Assembly: GCA_016840245.1 (NCBI GenBank)
Contig: JAEOST010000053.1
Coordinates: 1-10,935 of the forward strand
DNA length: 10,935 nt
Direction: 5' to 3'
Source of the DNA: Candidatus Thorarchaeota archaeon
GTDB lineage: Archaea; Asgardarchaeota; Thorarchaeia; Thorarchaeales; Thorarchaeaceae
Shown here: one piece after another, positions 6,648-10,935 of the stretch
How the letters are laid out: each line of letters starts with the position of its first letter
Position numbering within the stretch: position 1 is the stretch's first letter
Notes under the pieces: generated by a model
What the model saw: the letters and a program-made list of their open reading frames with translations, nothing else
Database searches by the model: none
What the model was told of the DNA's origin: nothing
Program-made: the position numbers and the translations under genes

Positions 6648-6682
6648 GAAAGAATCCCTACTCCAAGTGAGGAATACATACA

Positions 6683-8512
6683 GTGAGTTCGCTTGAAGAC
6701 CTATTGAAGAAAGCCAAGAAAGCTGCTGATGAAGGTGATAGAGAGAAAGCTACTAGGCAGCTTGAGAAGCTAGCTGAAAAACTTGCAGCAGCTGAGAGGT
6801 ACCGAGAGTCTTCTAGAATCTATCAGGAGATAGGGCTAATCTATAGAGATATGTATCTCGCTGATGATTGTTTCAAGTCATTTGAGAATGCCACATTGAT
6901 GCTGGTTCGTATGCCCAGTGATCCTGAGGTTTATCAAGAAATTGTTAATCTCAACAAGAATGCAGGAAAGATTGCTGAAAACGCAACAGAATACAAGAAG
7001 GCAGCTGACTTTTACTTTAGAGCATCAGACTTTGCAGAAATTGAAGAAGAGAAACAGGACCTGACCATCAAGGCTGCAGATGCTCTGGAAAATCTTGCAG
7101 ATATCGTTGAAGAAGAGAATGACATCCCTGGAGCAGTAAAACTACTGAAGAAAGTGGGTAGGCTCTATTATTCAGCAGGTGATGATGAACTAGCATCAAG
7201 GATCTATGACCGAGCTCGACGACTGTCATTCAGATATGCTGAAACCACCAAGAACCAAGGAGATCTTGTCGCTTCCGGAAATGCCTTAGCCGAAGTAGCT
7301 CAAATCATGCAAATTGCCGGAGACTCACCTGAGGCTACTAGACTGATGATAGATGCTGGTGAACTCTACGAGGCAGCTGGTTTCTTTGAGAAGGCGGGAA
7401 ACATCTTCGATGCTGCACATGAGGCATATAAACTATTGAGAGTCACCGCAGCCACAAGAGGGGCGATGATGAAAGCTGCTGAAGCATACATGAAGATGAA
7501 GGGTAAGCCAGAGATTCTTGCACCTCTTATTGTCAAGGCGGGTCGCATGTACCAAGAGATTGGTAGAGTAATGAAAGCTAAGTGGGCATTCAAACATGGT
7601 AGCGAACTTTTCGAAGAGCTAGCCAAGAAATCAGCGAAGGATGGTGACATAGAGTCTGAGAAGAAGTATCTCAGATTTCAAGCAATGTGCCTTAGAAACT
7701 GGGGCAATTCTGAGCAGGCTGATGCAATCTATGATTCAGTAGTATCGTTCTATGAACAACAAGCAAATACCTACATGGAAGAGGATGACAAGGAACTACA
7801 AGCGGTTGCTCTTGAAGAAGCAGCAGATGTTCTACATGAATATGGTAAGGAGAATGAAGCGTTAAGTCAGCTTGAGAAAGCGCTCAACCTCTATGTAGAA
7901 CTTGCTGAGGAGAGTTCCAGTACTGATCAGTCTGAGAATGCATCCAAGTACTATAGCAAGGCTGCTGAGTGTGCAAAGAGCCTAGGAGATGATGCAAAGT
8001 ATATTGAGTATCATCGGATTTCTAGTGAGATGGCTAGCAAGGTGGCTAAGTTCTATTTTGACTTAGAAGTGGTTGAACTTTCTACTATTTGGACCCGAAC
8101 TGCGGGGCTCGAAGCAATTGCCACTGGAAATAAGGGACTGATTAACGAAGCAGTAGAGATGCTTAGCAGTTCAGCAGTAGGCTTCATGAATATCAAAGAA
8201 TACAAAGAAGCATTCGAAGATTATTATACAGTTTTTATCACCCAGTTCGAGTTCTTTCCAAAGAGAAAGAAAGTGCTGAGAAAATTACTGAAAGAGATGG
8301 ACAGAATCGCCGTTATCACTCAGGATGATGTAATGATTGCAGTTCTGGCAGTATTACGTCCAATGGAAAGTGATAGCTACACAGCAGCGCTCCTTACACT
8401 CCAAGCTCGTGAGGAGGATCTTCTTGACAGAAGGGACAAGCTGCATGAGCTAATCACGGATCGAATGCCGAAGACGGGTACCGGTGTGTCCACCAGATAT
8501 GGCATAAGATAG
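6683..8512 (+). CDS. TPR-repeat alpha-solenoid protein, SNAP-like
   Basis: A 609-residue, apparently all-helical soluble protein with no signal peptide or membrane helix. From residue 1 to about 490 it is a run of helix-turn-helix repeats of TPR type. Each has the small-large-small Ala/Gly pattern, such as YRESSRIYQEIGLIYRDM, IPGAVKLLKKVGRLYYSAGD, EATRLMIDAGELYEAAG and NEALSQLEKALNLYVELAEE. The C-terminal 120 residues are also helical but less repetitive (KEAFEDYYTVFITQFEFFP, then LRKLLKEMDRIAVIT). TPR solenoids are protein-binding scaffolds, and partners cannot be read here. The repeat style resembles alpha-SNAP. The GTG at 6683 is preceded by GTGAGG at 6667-6672 and gives MSSLEDLLKKAKKAADEGD. 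A 44-base gap leads to yjbQ on the same strand, so read-through is possible. Confidence 0.85.
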   Translation: MSSLEDLLKKAKKAADEGDREKATRQLEKLAEKLAAAERYRESSRIYQEIGLIYRDMYLADDCFKSFENATLMLVRMPSDPEVYQEIVNLNKNAGKIAENATEYKKAADFYFRASDFAEIEEEKQDLTIKAADALENLADIVEEENDIPGAVKLLKKVGRLYYSAGDDELASRIYDRARRLSFRYAETTKNQGDLVASGNALAEVAQIMQIAGDSPEATRLMIDAGELYEAAGFFEKAGNIFDAAHEAYKLLRVTAATRGAMMKAAEAYMKMKGKPEILAPLIVKAGRMYQEIGRVMKAKWAFKHGSELFEELAKKSAKDGDIESEKKYLRFQAMCLRNWGNSEQADAIYDSVVSFYEQQANTYMEEDDKELQAVALEEAADVLHEYGKENEALSQLEKALNLYVELAEESSSTDQSENASKYYSKAAECAKSLGDDAKYIEYHRISSEMASKVAKFYFDLEVVELSTIWTRTAGLEAIATGNKGLINEAVEMLSSSAVGFMNIKEYKEAFEDYYTVFITQFEFFPKRKKVLRKLLKEMDRIAVITQDDVMIAVLAVLRPMESDSYTAALLTLQAREEDLLDRRDKLHELITDRMPKTGTGVSTRYGIR

Positions 8513-8556
8513 AAGAGTATGAAACCACACATATCATTAGTTGGAGTTGAGGTTCT

Positions 8557-8976
8557 ATGGGAACATACCATTCAAAGATAAATCTGAATACCAGAGGAAA
8601 CTGTGACATGATTGATATCTCTCAGCAAGTTCAGAAAGTGGTTTCAGATAGTAGTTTCAACAACGGAATCTGCACGGTGTTTTGTATAGGATCAACAGGT
8701 TCTATAATAACAATTGAATACGAAGGTGGACTTCTGAAGGATTTTCCAGATGCTATGGAAAGATTTGCTCCAGAGAATGAGGTATACGAGCATCATCTTC
8801 GTTGGCGTGATGGAAATGGACATTCCCACATTCGAGCATCAGTCATTGGACCCAGCCTTACGGTACCCTTTGTAAATAAGAACCTGACACTTGGTACATG
8901 GCAACAGATTGCATTCGTTGACTTTGACAATAAGAGTCGAAGTAGGTCTATCGAAGTAATGATAATCGGTGAATAA
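8557..8976 (+). CDS. yjbQ: YjbQ/UPF0047 family protein (secondary thiamine-phosphate synthase family)
   Basis: A 139-residue protein covering the whole YjbQ (UPF0047) domain. The conserved core DGNGHSHIRASVIGPSLTVP is followed by LTLGTWQQIAFVDFDNKSR and a terminal VMIIGE, all diagnostic of the family. Bacterial members have an HTT-A motif in the first half. Here it reads IGSTGSIITIEYEGG, which I recall as the archaeal-type variant. Bacterial YjbQ can supply weak thiamine-phosphate synthase activity when overproduced, but the physiological role of the family is not settled. The domain forms trimers with a proposed metal site. The ATG at 8557 is preceded by GAGGTT about 4 bases upstream. Its TAA stop (8974-8976) directly abuts the stop of the convergent 101-residue gene. 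Confidence 0.93.
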   Translation: MGTYHSKINLNTRGNCDMIDISQQVQKVVSDSSFNNGICTVFCIGSTGSIITIEYEGGLLKDFPDAMERFAPENEVYEHHLRWRDGNGHSHIRASVIGPSLTVPFVNKNLTLGTWQQIAFVDFDNKSRSRSIEVMIIGE

Positions 8977-9282
8977 CTACATCGAGTCTGTCTTAGAATC
9001 GAGGACCCATGACAGTTCACGAAGGCCTGTTGGAAGAGGGGTTGACTCTCTAATTTTTAGTGCTAAATAATGAATCCGGAGAGCTCTACGTAGTCTATGA
9101 AGTTGGAAGGGAGCGCTCCAACCGGGAGAACTAGAGCGATATGAGAGGGAACTCATCAGGTCTCGAACGGTGTCCAACTCGCGTTTCACTTGAGTCTTAA
9201 TATCATCTAGGTCGCGATGAATAGTGAGATTTGGTTTTTCTGTCAATTCGGACACCTCTACAGCACTCTGTGTAGAATTCAT
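8977..9282 (-). CDS. Hypothetical 101-residue protein downstream of Nob1
   Basis: An unrecognised small protein without a membrane helix or signal peptide. An amphipathic helix is likely at about residues 22-46 (IHRDLDDIKTQVKRELDTVR and onward), followed by a basic segment rich in Arg and His (HRLRRALRIHYLALKIRE) that could contact RNA or another protein. That role is inference. The ATG at 9280-9282 is 44 bases after the Nob1 stop on the same strand. No strong ribosome binding site is visible, but a TATA-like TTGTAATACT about 30-40 bases upstream could give a leaderless message. The stop at 8977-8979 abuts yjbQ's stop with no gap and no overlap. Position suggests a third member of the NAD kinase-Nob1 operon. 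It is probably real, but it could be a spurious frame. Confidence 0.6.
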   Translation of the reverse strand: MNSTQSAVEVSELTEKPNLTIHRDLDDIKTQVKRELDTVRDLMSSLSYRSSSPGWSAPFQLHRLRRALRIHYLALKIRESTPLPTGLRELSWVLDSKTDSM

Positions 9283-9326
9283 TGAAACATAACCCGTGGT
9301 ATGACCAGAGTATTACAAGAATTTCA

Positions 9327-9839
9327 TCAGGCACGTCGTTTTTTGCTTGAGCGGCGCTTCATCTTAGTGCCACATACCGGACATTCTAAATCTCTAGGAC
9401 CTTTCTCTTGCTGATGGGAACATGCAGGACAATAGAAGACCCAGAAGATTAACTCCTTCATTTTGCCAGAGGGATCAAGAATTCCAAGCTTGAGGTAACG
9501 CGATGTATTCAATACAGCAAGATCAGTTGATACAACTGTGACCTCATTACCACGCTCACGCTCTCCAAGAGCAACCGCAACGATATCGAAGTCTGTTGCA
9601 GATAGTACTGCAATATCACCAGTCACCTTCGCTGACTCTCGAACCCGATCTAGATGGCTAGACTCAGGGGCTATCTCTCGGAGCCGGTCGCTCATCTTCA
9701 GATTCTCAACTCGAATACGACTCGGTTGATTCTCTATTTCATCAACGACTGAAGTAACTGTTACCAACACTAATTCAGGATTCTGGAGTGTCCAGTTGGT
9801 GAGTAAGGCGCCAGTATCAAGGACATATACGTGTCCCAT
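9327..9839 (-). CDS. nob1: rRNA maturation endonuclease Nob1 (PIN domain plus zinc ribbon)
   Basis: A 170-residue protein of normal archaeal Nob1 length. An N-terminal PIN nuclease domain has the acidic residues D8 (YVLDTGALL), E34 (VVDEIE), D83 (SATDFDIVAVAL) and D106 (VVSTDLAVL). A zinc ribbon follows with C137-P-A-C140 and C153-P-V-C156, then a basic tail, KRRSSKKRRA. Nob1 cuts the precursor of 16S rRNA at its 3' end during final maturation of the small ribosomal subunit. The four Cys bind one zinc ion, and the PIN acidic residues hold the catalytic metal. The ATG at 9837-9839 is chosen over an overlapping GTG at 9846-9848 because AGGTGA, embedded in the NAD kinase stop region, is spaced 5 bases from it. 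That arrangement implies translational coupling with NAD kinase. Confidence 0.95.
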   Translation of the reverse strand: MGHVYVLDTGALLTNWTLQNPELVLVTVTSVVDEIENQPSRIRVENLKMSDRLREIAPESSHLDRVRESAKVTGDIAVLSATDFDIVAVALGERERGNEVTVVSTDLAVLNTSRYLKLGILDPSGKMKELIFWVFYCPACSHQQEKGPRDLECPVCGTKMKRRSSKKRRA

Positions 9840-9848
9840 ATCGATCAC

Positions 9849-10718
9849 CTACAATGTTCGAGGTATAAGGCGAGACCTTAGACGGTCATAGTAATTGTCA
9901 GATAATCGGATAAATCTACTTACGCCCTTAGCTTTCTTCATCCACACAGTCTTGGTTGCTTCTACACCATGTCGTACTTGACCATCAATTACTGCTAATC
10001 CTGGTGCCTCAGGTTTAACAAGTTCAAGCTCCATGAGAGCGGAGTCAGGGATGACCATCGATTTCAGTTCAAATCGTGGGGGACATACTGGCACAAAGAT
10101 AAGACCGTGAACATTGAGAGTAAGAACAGAACCCCCTGCGGCAAGAGCATATGCAGTGGACCCAGCGGGCGTTGCTAACATAGCACCATCTGCACGTCCA
10201 TAGTCAACGTGCACGCCATCGACGAAGACTTGGAAAGTGAGAAGACGGCCAGGCACTGCTGATACTATATACACTTCATTTAGAGCATCTTCGAACTCAC
10301 GTTCGCCTACTCCAGAGGAAAGATTGATGTTGCTCTCAATGATGCAGTCATTTTGAATAACTCTCTCAAGAGCACTAACTGCAGTTGTCACATCAGCCTC
10401 TGTCATGAATCCGACTGTTCCTCTGTTCACGCAGAAGAGAGGGGTTTCACGATTGGGTAATCTAGTGAGTGTGTGTAGGATAGTACCATCCCCACCCAAT
10501 GTGACCACAAAATCGACATCCATCTTGGAGATTCGTGTTTGTTCAGTACGATCGTGTACTACTTGACAAGATCCTTGATCTACTAGAACGTCAATATCAT
10601 GAGATGCAAGAAAAGCTACAATGTCTTCTGCAACACGTTCTGTATCAGGCCGGCCAGGTTTGCAGACCAGTCCGACGGTTCTTTTCTTGCTCAGAATCTG
10701 AGGCATTTCCTCTATCAT
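9849..10718 (-). CDS. nadK: NAD kinase
   Basis: A 289-residue NAD kinase, which phosphorylates NAD to NADP in the cytoplasm using ATP or polyphosphate. The signature GGDG lies at residues 75-78 (VVTLGGDGTILHTL). It is followed by FCVNRGTVGFMTEA, the NE pair at 147-148 (ALNEVYI), DGAMLATPAGSTAYALAAGG (177-196), and FVPVCPPRFELKSMVIPD. The C-terminal DNYYDRLRSRLI is also usual for the family. The ATG at 10716-10718 is preferred over the far upstream frame start at 10799, because GAGGTT lies about 10 bases before it and the family N-terminus begins near KKRTVGLVCKPG. A second ATG, 4 codons in, is the alternative. It is the first gene of a probable operon with Nob1 and is divergent from aIF5A. 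Confidence 0.95.
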   Translation of the reverse strand: MIEEMPQILSKKRTVGLVCKPGRPDTERVAEDIVAFLASHDIDVLVDQGSCQVVHDRTEQTRISKMDVDFVVTLGGDGTILHTLTRLPNRETPLFCVNRGTVGFMTEADVTTAVSALERVIQNDCIIESNINLSSGVGEREFEDALNEVYIVSAVPGRLLTFQVFVDGVHVDYGRADGAMLATPAGSTAYALAAGGSVLTLNVHGLIFVPVCPPRFELKSMVIPDSALMELELVKPEAPGLAVIDGQVRHGVEATKTVWMKKAKGVSRFIRLSDNYYDRLRSRLIPRTL

Positions 10719-10782
10719 CGCGAGCCCCAACCTCTGTGTGGTCCAAATCCCCTTTTTACTATTGTCAATGTAGCCTCCCCAC

Positions 10783-10795
10783 AAAGTATTTAGAG
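10783..10795. promoter_or_regulatory. Candidate TATA region in the NAD kinase / aIF5A divergent gap
   Basis: AAAGTATTTAGAG reads as CTCTAAATACTTT on the minus strand, giving a TATA-like TAAATACTT about 65 bases before the NAD kinase ATG. On the plus strand GTATTTAGA lies about 60 bases before the aIF5A start. Either or both genes could use it. The 132-base gap (10719-10850) holds no other recognisable feature. Confidence 0.4.
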
Positions 10796-10850
10796 ACAAT
10801 CTGAAGATTGAAGGTGAGTGTGGTCTGCAAGACTAGACTGGTGATATATA

Positions 10851-10935
10851 TTGAGCATCAGGAAAACAAGTGTCAAGAGCTTGAAGCCAGGAAGTTACTT
10901 CATGATTGAAGACGAGCCTTGCCAGGTAATTAGTA
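10851..10935 (+). CDS. eif5A: Translation factor aIF5A, partial (N-terminal 28 residues, runs off the right edge)
   Basis: A TTG-initiated frame reads MSIRKTSVKSLKPGSYFM followed by IEDEPCQVIS up to the window end. The pattern L-K-x-G-S-Y-x-x-I-x-x-E-P-C-x-V is the conserved opening of archaeal and eukaryotic IF5A. IF5A helps the ribosome through stalling sequences such as proline runs and in termination, and carries the deoxyhypusine/hypusine lysine. The hypusine loop lies beyond the window. The start is supported by GGTGAT at 10840-10845, 5 bases before the TTG and complementary to the 16S 3' end. An internal ATG at 10902 would remove the conserved KPGSY segment and is rejected. The gene is divergent from NAD kinase. 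Confidence 0.88.
   Translation, partial: MSIRKTSVKSLKPGSYFMIEDEPCQVIS

Noticed and set aside
6577..6682. A tRNA, small RNA or terminator in the gap before the TPR gene
   Set aside because: No cloverleaf pattern or T-run; only an inverted repeat and a TATA-like box are visible.
7366..7650. A 94-codon minus-strand frame inside the TPR gene
   Set aside because: It is an antisense shadow of Ala/Lys-rich helical repeats, with no ribosome binding site.
10902..10935. ATG at 10902 as the start of the right-edge gene, with AGGAAG as ribosome binding site
   Set aside because: The in-frame upstream TTG at 10851 has a better site (GGTGAT) and restores the conserved aIF5A N-terminus.
1..10935. CRISPR array, insertion sequence or prophage genes
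   Set aside because: No regularly spaced repeats, transposase or phage motifs were seen on either strand.

Overview
The window looks archaeal. It has an archaeal Nob1 endonuclease, the start of an aIF5A gene, an archaeal-type pyruvate:ferredoxin oxidoreductase gamma subunit, TATA-box-like promoters 25-35 bases before several genes, and a mix of ATG, GTG and TTG starts with GAGGTGA-type ribosome binding sites. The moderate GC content, the TPR-rich repertoire and the overall gene set would suit an Asgard archaeon (Thorarchaeota-like). That placement is inference from gene families only; no rRNA or other marker here decides it.

Layout, left to right. (1) A minus-strand porG runs off the left edge. 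Divergent from it is a plus-strand run of two tandem low-molecular-weight protein phosphatase paralogues followed by a SAM-dependent methyltransferase. (2) A minus-strand FAD oxidoreductase of the phytoene desaturase type converges on the methyltransferase and overlaps it by 11 bases. Divergent from it is a 37-residue single-membrane-helix protein, which ends 1 base from a converging Gfo/Idh/MocA oxidoreductase. (3) A 252-base divergent intergenic region carries a clear TATA box and a perfect inverted repeat ahead of a helix-turn-helix (HTH) regulator with a Cys cluster. One base after the regulator follows a two-helix membrane protein with a large outer domain. (4) A 609-residue TPR solenoid protein is followed by a YjbQ-family protein. 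(5) On the minus strand, NAD kinase, Nob1 and a 101-residue unknown protein form a probable operon that converges exactly on yjbQ. (6) Divergent from NAD kinase, the first 28 codons of aIF5A start near the right edge.

The right part is housekeeping: NADP supply, 16S rRNA 3'-end maturation and translation factor aIF5A. The left part is metabolic and regulatory. The least explained items are the HTH/membrane-protein pair with its inverted-repeat operator, the tandem phosphatases with shared active-site substitutions, the small membrane protein, and the SNAP-like character of the TPR protein. No CRISPR array, insertion sequence, rRNA or tRNA was seen, and no stretch over 300 bases lacks a gene.
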